Positions 17,596 to 26,877 of a DNA stretch of 64,000 bases are shown piece by piece. Source of the DNA: Pseudomonadales bacterium (GTDB taxonomy: Bacteria; Pseudomonadota; Gammaproteobacteria; Pseudomonadales; Azotimanducaceae); contig WTGV01000013.1 in assembly GCA_011525295.1 (NCBI GenBank), positions 1 through 64,000 of the forward strand, given 5' to 3'. The notes below the pieces were generated by a model. That model was not told the DNA's origin, made no database searches, and was given only the letters and a program-made list of their open reading frames with translations. Numbering within the stretch: position 1 is the first letter of the stretch; every line of letters begins with the position of its first letter. The position numbers and the translations under genes were made by a program.

Positions 17596-18825
17596 ATGTC
17601 AAACCAATACATAGTACGTTCTCTCGAGTCCGTATTAACAAAAGCTGCAGCTGAATTTCCTGCAGTAGTCCTTACTGGTCCCCGTCAATCAGGGAAAACA
17701 ACGGTTTTAAAATACGTTTTCGGAAACAAATATCGATACGTCTCACTTGAACTTCCTGACGCTCGAGCCTTCGCAATCGAAGATCCCAGAGGATTTCTCG
17801 CAACGTACCCTGCGCCTGTCATTCTCGACGAGATTCAACAATCCCCTACACTGCTCTCGTATATCAAGGAGCTCATTGACAATAATCGAAATGCAGTAGG
17901 ACAGTACCTCCTCTCCGGATCGCAAAACATCCTACTGTCCGACAGAGTTTCCGAGTCGCTCGCAGGACGTGTAGCTGTTCTTCGCTTGTTACCGTTATCG
18001 CGTCGAGAGATCGCGGGCGAACCAAGTCGCCTGCTCCGTTGGGAACAAAACGACTGGATTAGAGACTCCACTCAAACTCCGTACGACCCCAACGCTTTGT
18101 GGAAAGACTTATTGAGAGGAGGATATCCTGAACTTACTACACACCCCGATCGAGACCTCGCACTTTGGCATTCGAGTTACATCCAAACCTATTTAGAACG
18201 CGACGTTCGTACTTTGAGACAGATTGGCGACCTAACGCAATTTCAGATATTTCTTCGTACCCTAGCCGCACGAAGTGGTCAATTATTGAATTTGACTAGC
18301 ATCGCTCGTGACCTTGGAGTCGCCGTGAATTCAATAAAAGCTTGGGTGTCGGTACTTGAGGCAAGTTATCAAGTCATGATCCTACGCCCTCACCATGCAA
18401 ACGTTGGGAAGCGACTCGTTAAGACTCCGAAAATTTACTTCACGGACGTAGGTACGTTATGCCACTTGACCGGATTGAAAGACCCGGAACATGCAATTGC
18501 AGGACCTATGGGAGGAGCTATTTTGGAAACAGCCGTCCTCTCGGAGTTAATAAAAACTTATACACACCGAGGCGGTAGGCCGAGTGTGTATTTCTGGCGA
18601 ACCACTGCGGGAGCTGAGATTGATTTTATCGTAGACACGGGGTCCCGCTTAGTACCAATCGAAGTGAAGTTGTCCTCTACGCCACGTCGTTCCATGGCAT
18701 CTAGCATAACAAAGTTCCGACAAGATCTACCTAAACTAACCTCTGAGGGCTTTGTAGTGCATCCGGGCAGCGTAAGTTCGCCGCTCAGTAAAGGAGTGAG
18801 ATCCTTACCGTTCGCAGAGTTTTAG
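17596..18825 (+). CDS. AAA ATPase with C-terminal DUF4143 domain
   Basis: A 409-residue protein of the AAA_14/DUF4143 family. Walker A is GPRQSGKT (28-35), Walker B is PVILDEIQQ (about 75-83), and the sensor-like segment is YLLSGSQN. The C-terminal DUF4143 domain (about 180-390) contains SYIQTYLERDV, ARSGQLLN and a PD-(D/E)XK-like stretch, AEIDFIVD...PIEVKLS. The frame is open to 17566, but the ATG at 17596 (MSNQYIVRSLES) is the family start, and the upstream palindrome ends just before it. These genes are widespread, mobile and usually solitary. Function is unknown; a nuclease-like or toxin-related role has been suggested from the fold only. Confidence 0.88.
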   Translation: MSNQYIVRSLESVLTKAAAEFPAVVLTGPRQSGKTTVLKYVFGNKYRYVSLELPDARAFAIEDPRGFLATYPAPVILDEIQQSPTLLSYIKELIDNNRNAVGQYLLSGSQNILLSDRVSESLAGRVAVLRLLPLSRREIAGEPSRLLRWEQNDWIRDSTQTPYDPNALWKDLLRGGYPELTTHPDRDLALWHSSYIQTYLERDVRTLRQIGDLTQFQIFLRTLAARSGQLLNLTSIARDLGVAVNSIKAWVSVLEASYQVMILRPHHANVGKRLVKTPKIYFTDVGTLCHLTGLKDPEHAIAGPMGGAILETAVLSELIKTYTHRGGRPSVYFWRTTAGAEIDFIVDTGSRLVPIEVKLSSTPRRSMASSITKFRQDLPKLTSEGFVVHPGSVSSPLSKGVRSLPFAEF

Positions 18826-18860
18826 GTGCAATAGGACTCGACAGAATAGACGGTCCTTAT

Positions 18861-18880
18861 TGTTCAGCAGCGGCTGAACG
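18861..18880. terminator. Hairpin between convergent ATPase and glycyl-tRNA synthetase genes
   Basis: A stem of at least 7 bp (GTTCAGC / GCTGAAC, loop AGCG) sits in the 72-bp gap between two convergent genes and could act in both directions. T-tracts are poor on both sides, so the terminator role is tentative. Confidence 0.4.
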
Positions 18881-18897
18881 AGTTGTTCCGTCGTCAA

Positions 18898-20265
18898 CTA
18901 ACTGCTGGTGAGAACGACATCGGTTACGAACGAACCTAATTCGGCTATGGCTACACGCTGCTGCAGCATGGTGTCTCGGTCCCTAACTGTAACTGTGTTG
19001 TCTTCCAAGGTTTCAAAATCCACTGTCACGCAAAGCGGGGTGCCCGCCTCATCATGTTTGCGGTAACTCTTGCCGATGTTCCCAGTGTTTTCAAAGAACA
19101 TCCGACCCAGTTTTAACTTCTGTAGTTGTCGTACGATTTTGCGAGCCTGATCCACGATACCCTCGTGATTTTTCTTCAAAGGTATCACTGCTACTTTGAT
19201 CGGTGATAAGTGTGGTCGTAATCTCAGCACCGTTCGCTCAGAACCATTGTCTAGCTGTTCAATTTCGTAGGCTTCGTTCAGCACTGCGAGAATCCCTCTG
19301 TCAACGCCCGCGGACGGTTCTATTACGTAAGGTACAAACCAGGTGTTGTTGTTACGATCGTGCAAGGCTAAACGCGTTGTAGAGTCTGGGTTTTCTTCCA
19401 CTTTGGCTTGAATGTTGAGCTCACTTTGTTGTTTTGTATGTGAGCCTAAGTCAAAATCTGTACGATTCGCAATGCCTTCGAGTTCTTCCACGCCATGTGG
19501 GAACGGGTACATCAGGTCGATCGTTGCCTTGGAATAGTGCGACAATTCCGACTCCGGTACCTCATAAAGGGATAATCGGTCCCGCGCGACACCTTGTGCC
19601 TCCCACCAGTTTAGTCGTTCCTCGACCCATCTACGATGCCAGTCTTCATCAGTACCCGGTTGTACAAAGTACTCCAGTTCCATGATTTCAAGTTCTCGCA
19701 CCCGAAAAATGAAGTTTCGTGGAGTGATTTCATTGCGAAAGGCTTTACCCATCTGTGCAATACCGAAAGGTACAGTGCGCGCCGTGGCGTCAATGATGTT
19801 CTTGAAATTTGCGAAGATATGTTGAGCTGTCTCTGGACGAAGATATGCAAAACTACTTGAATCTTCCACAGGTCCTACGTTAGTCTTAAACATAAGATTG
19901 AAGGGTCTCGGTTCTGTGAGTTCCTTGGATCCACAATGGGGACACTTATCGGAAGATAGAGAGTCGAACCGACTTCGTCGTTTACAAACTTTACAATCGA
20001 CAAGTGGATCAGTAAACGTCGCTTCGTGACCCGAGTATTGAAGTACTTTCTGGTGCGTCAAGATTGAAGCATCAATGCCCTCGACATCATCGCGCTCATA
20101 AACCATTGACTGCCACCAAGCAGTCTTGAAGTTGTTTTTAAGTTCAACACCTAGTGGGCCGTAGTCATAAATGCCCTGGAGGCCACCATAGAGTTCGCTT
20201 GATTGGAAAATAAAACCACGACGTTTACACAAACTCGTGAGTTCTTCCATGGTCTTCGCAGTCAT
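18898..20265 (-). CDS. glyQS: Glycyl-tRNA synthetase, alpha2 (single-chain) type
   Basis: A class II synthetase of 455 residues that charges tRNA-Gly. It is the homodimeric single-chain form: [18 protein letters not shown] at the N-terminus, [13 protein letters not shown], a Cys4 zinc motif (Cys91, Cys94, Cys108, Cys111), motif 2 segment [16 protein letters not shown], motif 3 region [14 protein letters not shown], and the anticodon-binding domain (about 355-455). Most gammaproteobacteria have the unrelated alpha2beta2 GlyQ/GlyS enzyme, so finding this type here is notable. No glyQ or glyS of the bacterial type is in the window. The start [11 protein letters not shown] is typical. Confidence 0.95.
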   Translation of the reverse strand: MTAKTMEELTSLCKRRGFIFQSSELYGGLQGIYDYGPLGVELKNNFKTAWWQSMVYERDDVEGIDASILTHQKVLQYSGHEATFTDPLVDCKVCKRRSRFDSLSSDKCPHCGSKELTEPRPFNLMFKTNVGPVEDSSSFAYLRPETAQHIFANFKNIIDATARTVPFGIAQMGKAFRNEITPRNFIFRVRELEIMELEYFVQPGTDEDWHRRWVEERLNWWEAQGVARDRLSLYEVPESELSHYSKATIDLMYPFPHGVEELEGIANRTDFDLGSHTKQQSELNIQAKVEENPDSTTRLALHDRNNNTWFVPYVIEPSAGVDRGILAVLNEAYEIEQLDNGSERTVLRLRPHLSPIKVAVIPLKKNHEGIVDQARKIVRQLQKLKLGRMFFENTGNIGKSYRKHDEAGTPLCVTVDFETLEDNTVTVRDRDTMLQQRVAIAELGSFVTDVVLTSS

Positions 20266-20390
20266 TTGTTTGGTAAAAAGTACGGTTTGATGTGCGTATT
20301 CGAGACGTGATTGTAGTTAGTCACGGGAGTGCCATGTTCTTAAACCGACTGTCTTGGCTTTGGCCAACTAATGCTCAAAGCTGAAATGTA

Positions 20391-21344
20391 CTAGCCTAAG
20401 TCTTGTACCTTGGTGATTGAGGCAACTATTTTCTTCCCCGATGTATTCAATTCGTTCAAGTCTTTTTGGGTTTGGTCAAAGTGTTGACCTAACTTCGTAA
20501 GACGCTCGTTGAATCGATTCACGTCTTCGGCAATGATGCCCAGTCGTGATCGAATGTCGTCTGCACGTTTGCGAATATCGACATCTCTAAAGATTGAACG
20601 CAAGGTAACTACGGTGGCCATCATAGTCGAAGGGCTCACGATATACACTCGATATTTTTGCGACTCCTGAACGATCTCAGGAAGTTCCGCGTGAATCATC
20701 GAGTACACGGCTTCTGAAGGTAAAAACATCAGTGCGCAGTCGGCGGTCGTCCCCTCAATAATGTATTTCTCACTGATGTCCCGTAGATGACGACGAAGAC
20801 TCGCCAGCAATTCTTTTTTAGCTTGTTTCTGACCAGCGTCGTCGGTCGCTTGACGATACGCAATGAAACTTTCCAATGGAAACTTTGAATCTACCGCAAG
20901 GTGTCCCGACGGTTCAGGCATCTTCAACAAACAGTCCACTCTTGTAGAAGACTCGCGTTTAGTATTCTCCAAGGTCACTTGAAAGTCATAAAAATCAGCT
21001 GGCAACGCGTCTTTGACTATGTCTTTCAATTGAGTCTCACCCACATGGCCACGTGCTTGCTTGTTGGTCATGAGGTCATTCAACGTTTGCAGACCTTGTG
21101 AAAGATCTTGTATGCTTCGTTGCGACTCAAGTATTTGACCAAGCGATTGTTGTACTCCTTGTAGATGGGAGACGGTTTGATGCAAATTCCCAGAAAACCG
21201 CTCGTCAAGTGTGCGAGTCTGGGTTTGTTCGAGCTCGTGTAGTCTATCGGCTAGTTGACTGGATTCTCGTTTAAGTACAACGATTACTCCAATTGCAACT
21301 ATTGCTACTAAAACAATAACAATAACGCTTAGCCAGAGATCCAT
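20391..21344 (-). CDS. rmuC: DNA recombination protein RmuC
   Basis: A 317-residue RmuC-family protein with an N-terminal membrane anchor (about 5-25), a coiled-coil segment with many Gln/Leu heptads (about 27-95), and the conserved RmuC domain (about 100-300). Family marks are RGHVGETQLKDIVKDALP, VDSKFPLESFIAYRQA and FLPSEAVYSMI. RmuC limits DNA inversions at short inverted repeats, and the domain is related to PD-(D/E)XK nucleases. It is shorter than the E. coli protein (475 residues), mainly in the coiled coil and tail. It lies on the same strand as, and upstream of, glyQS. Confidence 0.92.
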   Translation of the reverse strand: MDLWLSVIVIVLVAIVAIGVIVVLKRESSQLADRLHELEQTQTRTLDERFSGNLHQTVSHLQGVQQSLGQILESQRSIQDLSQGLQTLNDLMTNKQARGHVGETQLKDIVKDALPADFYDFQVTLENTKRESSTRVDCLLKMPEPSGHLAVDSKFPLESFIAYRQATDDAGQKQAKKELLASLRRHLRDISEKYIIEGTTADCALMFLPSEAVYSMIHAELPEIVQESQKYRVYIVSPSTMMATVVTLRSIFRDVDIRKRADDIRSRLGIIAEDVNRFNERLTKLGQHFDQTQKDLNELNTSGKKIVASITKVQDLG

Positions 21345-21395
21345 GGCTACCGCCGATCGAAGACGCTTAACGCGACAAGTCTATTCTTGCTTCTG

Positions 21396-22394
21396 TTAGT
21401 CGGCACTATTTTGTAAGTCCTGCCGAGCCTTTATCAGTTCTCTGATGTTCTCCCGCGCTTTCTCGAGTTGTTCTTCCTCTAGTGACAATCCGATCAATGT
21501 GGCTATTCCCTTGGTAAAGTCCCAGTCTAGCTGAAGAGCACCGTTCAGGTTTGTACCTTGAAAGTTGACGGTCGCAACATCCGCGTCTTTCTCTAATAGA
21601 ACTCTCGCGGTAGCTTCGTGCCCGAACAAAGCAGCTACGAACAGTGATGTTGAGCCAAGAGCGTCGCGAGACTCAATATCAGCACCAGCTTGTAAAAGAT
21701 ATTTCACAGTCTCCACCTGTCCGAGAGCAGACGCCGCGACAAGAATGGGACTACCCTCCGTGGTAACAATGGTGGTTATATCGTCGACTCCAGCTAAATG
21801 GCTTTTGACCAAGTCCAAGCGATCCAAAGCTAACGCAGCCCAAATATCTTTCTCCGCCTCTTGTTCCCGTGCTTCCATCAGAATGGGACGCACCTTGTTG
21901 CGACCAGCTTCAACAACTTCTCGGGTAACCCCTAGTTGATAAATGTCATTTGCGTAATAGTTGGTCATCCGCCAATTTATAGCAACAGCATCGATCACGT
22001 CTTCTCCGATAACATTTCGATGAAACAAGTCGGCGCCACCCGCGATGAGAGCTTGCACGGAGTCGACAGCTCCGAGAAACGCGGCGGTCATCAAGCACGA
22101 GTTACCGACGACATCGCTACCGTTTACATCTGCTCCGTTATCAATCAGTAACTCAACAACATTCGCTTTATCGTGCAAGGTCGCATGCATGAGCGGTAAC
22201 CGGTTATCTGACTCTCGACCTGAGTTAGGGTCGGCACCTTCGCTTAAGTATTTCTTAATAGCTCCGATGTCATCAGCCACGATCGCATCCCACAAATTTT
22301 CATACTCCACTTCCACGTTTGTGCAAGACAACATACTCAGTCCTATGAACAGTACAAACGTGCGATTGGAGTATTTCAGCCACGACCTGTTCAT
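21396..22394 (-). CDS. Ankyrin-repeat lipoprotein
   Basis: A 332-residue secreted protein. A basic N-terminus and hydrophobic stretch end in LSMLSC (an atypical lipobox; Cys24), suggesting a lipid-anchored protein in the periplasm or outer membrane. At least five ankyrin repeats are visible: the VADDIGAIKKYLSEGADPN, NVVELLIDNGADVNG, SVQALIAGGADLFHR, TVKYLLQAGADIESRD and ATARVLLEKDADVAT units. Ankyrin repeats mediate protein binding; the partner is unknown. The ATG overlaps the stop of the upstream SNF2 helicase (ATGA at 22391-22394), an odd coupling of a nuclear-type remodeller with an envelope protein. Confidence 0.82.
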   Translation of the reverse strand: MNRSWLKYSNRTFVLFIGLSMLSCTNVEVEYENLWDAIVADDIGAIKKYLSEGADPNSGRESDNRLPLMHATLHDKANVVELLIDNGADVNGSDVVGNSCLMTAAFLGAVDSVQALIAGGADLFHRNVIGEDVIDAVAINWRMTNYYANDIYQLGVTREVVEAGRNKVRPILMEAREQEAEKDIWAALALDRLDLVKSHLAGVDDITTIVTTEGSPILVAASALGQVETVKYLLQAGADIESRDALGSTSLFVAALFGHEATARVLLEKDADVATVNFQGTNLNGALQLDWDFTKGIATLIGLSLEEEQLEKARENIRELIKARQDLQNSAD

Positions 22395-25300
22395 CGAAGT
22401 TCGACGATCTCTCGAATCTCTTCAGTGGACAACTCGGTGATTGAAATTTCGCCATCCGCGACGGTCATCTCAGCGAGTGCCTTTTTGTCCACGATCATTT
22501 CGTTAATTCTCTCTTCAAAGGTGTTTTCTGTTATCAATCGGTGTACCAATACGTTCTTGGTCTGACCAATCCGAAATGCCCTATCCGTTGCTTGGTTTTC
22601 GACTGCAGGGTTCCACCAAAGGTCGTAATGTACTACTTGATTCGCAGCAGTCAAATTCACTCCGGTTCCTCCAGCCTTTAGGGAAAGAACCATTGCACGC
22701 GACTTGCTGTCGTTCTGGAAAGATTCGATCATTTTATCGCGCATCGCTCGAGACACGCCACCGTGTAAGAACGCTGGTTCGAACCCAAATTCAGCTTCAA
22801 CACAAGTCACCAGTTGCTCACCCATCTTAGCAAACTGAGTGAACACGAGCACTTTTTCGTCCGCGTCTAAAGCTTCTCCGAGAATATCTACAAACAAAGA
22901 CAGTTTGCCAGATTCTTCGGTTGAAGTGTATTCCCGCTTTAAAAAGTGACTAGGAGAATTGCAAATCTGTTTCAATCGCAACATCAGACTCAACACGCTG
23001 GCGTTGCGCTTGATTTTTGACTCAGCTAGGTCGATTTTCTGCAACGTATCATCAACAGTCTTCTGATATAGCGCCGCTTGTTCGGAAGTGAGTGAACAGA
23101 ATCTGTTGGATTCAATCTTGTCTGGCAAGTCACTGATGACAGACTTATCGCTCTTAGCTCGTCGAAGTATGAACGGCGCGGTGACTTTGCGGAAGGACTC
23201 CAACGTTTCTTGACTTCGATCTAATTCGATGGGTCTCGCAAATGAGTCTGTAAACTTCTTTCTCGAACCTAGATAACGCGGCATCGCAAAGTCAAAAATA
23301 CTCCAATAGTCCAGCAGACGATTTTCGACCGGTGTCCCGCTCAACGCGATTTTGGACACTGCACTGATTTGTTTAATAGCTTTAGTCTGTTGTGCATCCG
23401 GATTCTTAATGTTCTGAGCTTCATCGATAACTAGAGTTGGGAAGAGGTTCTCTTTCAATTGATCCACGTCGCTTCGAATTACGCCGTAACTAGTTAGTAT
23501 TACATCGCTTTCCAGTTGGGTTGCTTCCCGCGTGGTGCCGTGATATACCTTGACGCTGAGAGACGGCGCGAACCTCTCGATCTCTTTACGCCAGTTCGTG
23601 AGTACCGAGGTTGGTGCGACCACAAGTGCGCCAGATTCTTTCAGCTCCCCCTTCGCTTTTTGATGTAACAGAAAAGAGATCACCTGAATAGTCTTACCTA
23701 GTCCCATGTCATCGGCGAGTAATGAACCAAATCCAAAAGTGGTGTTTTTTACGAGCCACTGAAAACCAACGCGTTGGTACGGTCTTAGCGTACCGCAGAG
23801 TTCTGTTGGAATGTCTACAGGTTCAACTTGCATGATCGAAGTTAACAGTTCATTAAAAGAATCATCCAACTCGACGTCAGCCTCATTGAACTCCTCCGCT
23901 AACCCAGCTCGAAGAATATCCATCGACGACATCGAGTTTGGCAGTTCGTCAAGTCTCGTTGCAAGATCTTCCGCTTCATCCGAATCGATAAATACATACT
24001 CTCCGTTTATGTGAACAAGTCCTTGAGCAGCTTCTACTAACCGCAAAAAGTCTTCTTGCGACACTTTAGTTTCACCCAATGCGACCTGCCAGTCGAACGC
24101 GACGATGTCGTTCAGTTGTAAATAACTCTTAACTTCCTCTTTTGATGTTCGAGAGACTCGGACCGACACCTTTGGTCGTAGGAGTCGATCGAGACTTTTC
24201 GGTAGGATGAGATGGACTCCAAGTAGCCTGAGTACAGGTAGTACTTGGAGCAATATTGGCGCAAATTCAGCAAAGGTGTACGAGCGAACGTCTTCTTTAC
24301 CACGAGCCGAACTCTGTAGTAGATCTCGCAGGTCAGGAAAGTAAGTGCTAAGAAACGCGAGATCACTGAGAATGAGCGGACCGTCTGGTATGCTTGTTGC
24401 TTCAGCCCCGATTTCAGCGAGAGAATAGACTTTTGTGTCTCGTTCGACTTTGAAGGAGACGCCGAGTAGGAGATCTGTAGAAATTTGTAGGCCTTCGCGC
24501 GATAAAGCAAGTAGTTCTGGTTTTCTGTCTGGCGGCAAGACTTCCTGAATGAACATCAATACGCGATGGGATCGATCACGAAACGACAGACAGTTCAGCC
24601 AACGTTGGACCACTTGTGGAGTGTCTCGGTAACCGAACCATTTGAACTTGTGTCGATTTCCAGTGAAGAACCACATTTGCACGGTGTCTTCGTGGTCCTC
24701 TGGCGGAGCGAAGTGGAATGCCAAACTAATGAAGTGAGTCAGTAACAGATTTAGAATGCCATCAACCTGTTGCTTGGGTTCTAGAAATCCAGCATTATCG
24801 GACGATTCGATCAGCAACATATCATCAGGGCAAAGGTCATAAAGTTGGGTTAGGATCTCTGTAATCGCGCCATCGATTGTCGCCGCCTCCCAGCGAATGG
24901 TAGACTCGCCATTGGGATACGCGACCATGCGCGGTACGAATGCTTGCTGCGTTAATAGTTTCAGTGCAACACGAAACACCACATACCAGAAGACCGCGTG
25001 TGCGTCCCCTTCATTTACGGATTGCAACCCGTGCGTACGTAATCGGAAGAGATCTTCTATCCAGTCATGTTGCCATTTATGTAATACTTCCCCTGAAGCA
25101 TCGACTGAATTGACAAACGTACCAAAGTCATCGATATAGATCGCATGCCCTGGGTAATCCCTGACATCAATTGCGTCTTCCCGCAAGCCGGGTTCTAATC
25201 GCGCTACGCGCAAACTGGTACGAGCATATTGGGTCTTTAGTATCTCGCGAAAATCGTTCTCGTGGAACAGTGGTTGCTCTTGCAGCAGAGTAAATAACCG

Positions 25301-26029
25301 ATCACCTAAATCTGGGATTGCCGAGAGATCAAGATCCAGCAATGGTAGGGGCGACTTTACCGGTGTCGGCGGGGTTTCACTCGGAGGTACTTGTTCGACC
25401 GCATCGGATTGGTCAGGCAGCTCACTATCGAAATGAGAGCGCTTTTTCACTTCTGCGAGCAAGTCCATTCCGTGTAACCGAAAGATCAGGAATGGATTCT
25501 TGTCGATCTCGTTAGCCAATAAATAAATAACTGCCGCAAGATGTTTACAAGGAACTGCCCAATCAGGACAACTGCACGTGCCATTCAGCGATTTCCAATC
25601 CTTTGGTAGGAGATTAATGCCGCGTTCGTTAGCGAGTTCGTGAATGTCCGCCGGTAACTGACCGTTTAGCAGTTCGCCCAAAACAAATGGATTACTACTC
25701 ACTGCTTTTAATATCTGGGAGCGTTCAGTTTTCGAAAACGGGCGTAATGACACTTTGACCCTATACGGATGCTTCCTGCGTCCTTTTACCGGTGCGGTCA
25801 CAGTGGTACCCTTAATTTCTAAGGACGGCACCCGATTAGGATTGGCGTACAGACGTCCTCGAGGAATTCTGTTTTGAAAGTCAATTCCAATAAAAGAATT
25901 GAGCCAAAGTTTACCCCACCAAGTGCGACCGAACTTACTCTCAGACGGTGGTCGAGGTTCTCGCCGACGAGGTCGTCTACGATATTTCGCGCGACGACGT
26001 GCGCGCACTTGTTGATCTACTTCGTTCAC
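22391..26029 (-). CDS. SWIM zinc-finger SNF2-family DNA helicase/ATPase
   Basis: A 1212-residue Swi2/Snf2-type protein. A basic Arg-rich N-terminus (about 8-25) precedes a SWIM zinc motif, CSCPDWAVPCKHL (about 151-163). A long middle region resembling bacterial SNF2 N-terminal domains follows, then the helicase core: DDMGLGKTIQ (Walker A, about 765), LVIDEAQNIKN (motif II), ALSGTPVENRL (motif III), VLSLKAGGTGVNLTAANQVVHYD (motif V, quoted in part) and DRAFRIGQTKNV (motif VI). It is expected to translocate on double-stranded DNA and remove proteins or RNA polymerase, like RapA. It starts at a GTG. It is common as a solitary gene in proteobacteria; a role in defence or transcription recycling is not established. 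Confidence 0.92.
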   Translation of the reverse strand: MNEVDQQVRARRRAKYRRRPRRREPRPPSESKFGRTWWGKLWLNSFIGIDFQNRIPRGRLYANPNRVPSLEIKGTTVTAPVKGRRKHPYRVKVSLRPFSKTERSQILKAVSSNPFVLGELLNGQLPADIHELANERGINLLPKDWKSLNGTCSCPDWAVPCKHLAAVIYLLANEIDKNPFLIFRLHGMDLLAEVKKRSHFDSELPDQSDAVEQVPPSETPPTPVKSPLPLLDLDLSAIPDLGDRLFTLLQEQPLFHENDFREILKTQYARTSLRVARLEPGLREDAIDVRDYPGHAIYIDDFGTFVNSVDASGEVLHKWQHDWIEDLFRLRTHGLQSVNEGDAHAVFWYVVFRVALKLLTQQAFVPRMVAYPNGESTIRWEAATIDGAITEILTQLYDLCPDDMLLIESSDNAGFLEPKQQVDGILNLLLTHFISLAFHFAPPEDHEDTVQMWFFTGNRHKFKWFGYRDTPQVVQRWLNCLSFRDRSHRVLMFIQEVLPPDRKPELLALSREGLQISTDLLLGVSFKVERDTKVYSLAEIGAEATSIPDGPLILSDLAFLSTYFPDLRDLLQSSARGKEDVRSYTFAEFAPILLQVLPVLRLLGVHLILPKSLDRLLRPKVSVRVSRTSKEEVKSYLQLNDIVAFDWQVALGETKVSQEDFLRLVEAAQGLVHINGEYVFIDSDEAEDLATRLDELPNSMSSMDILRAGLAEEFNEADVELDDSFNELLTSIMQVEPVDIPTELCGTLRPYQRVGFQWLVKNTTFGFGSLLADDMGLGKTIQVISFLLHQKAKGELKESGALVVAPTSVLTNWRKEIERFAPSLSVKVYHGTTREATQLESDVILTSYGVIRSDVDQLKENLFPTLVIDEAQNIKNPDAQQTKAIKQISAVSKIALSGTPVENRLLDYWSIFDFAMPRYLGSRKKFTDSFARPIELDRSQETLESFRKVTAPFILRRAKSDKSVISDLPDKIESNRFCSLTSEQAALYQKTVDDTLQKIDLAESKIKRNASVLSLMLRLKQICNSPSHFLKREYTSTEESGKLSLFVDILGEALDADEKVLVFTQFAKMGEQLVTCVEAEFGFEPAFLHGGVSRAMRDKMIESFQNDSKSRAMVLSLKAGGTGVNLTAANQVVHYDLWWNPAVENQATDRAFRIGQTKNVLVHRLITENTFEERINEMIVDKKALAEMTVADGEISITELSTEEIREIVELR

Positions 26030-26076
26030 TAACTACAAAAACAGCTTGATGTTTGTTAGACTCTAGACTCGGAGGG

Positions 26077-26856
26077 TCAGAGACTGTTCAATTCGACATA
26101 AACCGGTACGTGATCTGATGGTGTTAAATCGTCAATTCGGTCTCGATATTCCTTATCGATAACAACGCTTTCTGTCGATGCGCGCACTTTAGGAGTTCCG
26201 TAAATCATGTCAATGCGCAAGCCCTCTCCTTTTTCCCAAGAACCGCCCCGATAGTCCCACCAAGTGAACTCCTTTGACCCAGCGTTTAATTCGCGATATA
26301 AATCGTGTAAGCCAAGTGCTACGAATGCCCAAAGTTTCTCTCGTTCCTCAACTGTGTGGAACATCTCTCCATCGCCCTCTTTCCCTCGCCAAGAATCTCT
26401 CGCACTGGGGACTATATTGAAGTCTCCACCAATTACCGAACTCTCATAGTCTTGAGTGAGTTCTTGCCAGTACTTTCCCAATGAATCATACCAAGAAAGC
26501 TTGGCCGCAAAGTCTTTGTGGTCTGGACTCTTTCCATTAGGACAGTAAACGGATGTCATCGAGAGTCCGTTAATCTTCGCGGTAATTAACCGGGCACCTG
26601 CCGCCTCTTCGCCCGGCAATCCTACGGTTAGAACTTCCATTTTCTCGCGTGAAAGTAACGCTACTCCGTTCCAAGCACGCTCACCATGTTGATAGCAGTG
26701 GTACCCCAACGCTTCAAACTGAGTGACCGGAAACGACGAATCCTCGGTCTTGGTTTCTTGTAATGCGACGACATCCGGTTGGCGCTTCGCTAACCAGTGC
26801 GTGACAAGGTCGAATCGCGCCCTCAGACCATTGATGTTCCAAGTGGCGAATTTCAT
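26077..26856 (-). CDS. xthA: Exodeoxyribonuclease III
   Basis: A 259-residue AP endonuclease / 3'-5' exonuclease of the EEP fold that repairs abasic sites. Signatures are MKFATWNINGLRAR, LALQETKTED (catalytic Glu; seen here as VVALQETK), VYCPNGKS, GGDFNIVPS and the terminal SDHVPVYVEL (catalytic Asp-His). The length is normal. It lies 21 bp downstream of the mevalonate kinase fusion gene and may be read from that operon. Confidence 0.95.
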   Translation of the reverse strand: MKFATWNINGLRARFDLVTHWLAKRQPDVVALQETKTEDSSFPVTQFEALGYHCYQHGERAWNGVALLSREKMEVLTVGLPGEEAAGARLITAKINGLSMTSVYCPNGKSPDHKDFAAKLSWYDSLGKYWQELTQDYESSVIGGDFNIVPSARDSWRGKEGDGEMFHTVEEREKLWAFVALGLHDLYRELNAGSKEFTWWDYRGGSWEKGEGLRIDMIYGTPKVRASTESVVIDKEYRDRIDDLTPSDHVPVYVELNSL

Positions 26857-26877
26857 AGAAAATTGATGGTATTCATA

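Noticed and set aside
14222..18825. tRNA-associated integrative element
   Set aside because: No integrase, no repeat of the tRNA 3' end found at a distance, and no phage genes; the island idea is kept only as a general possibility.
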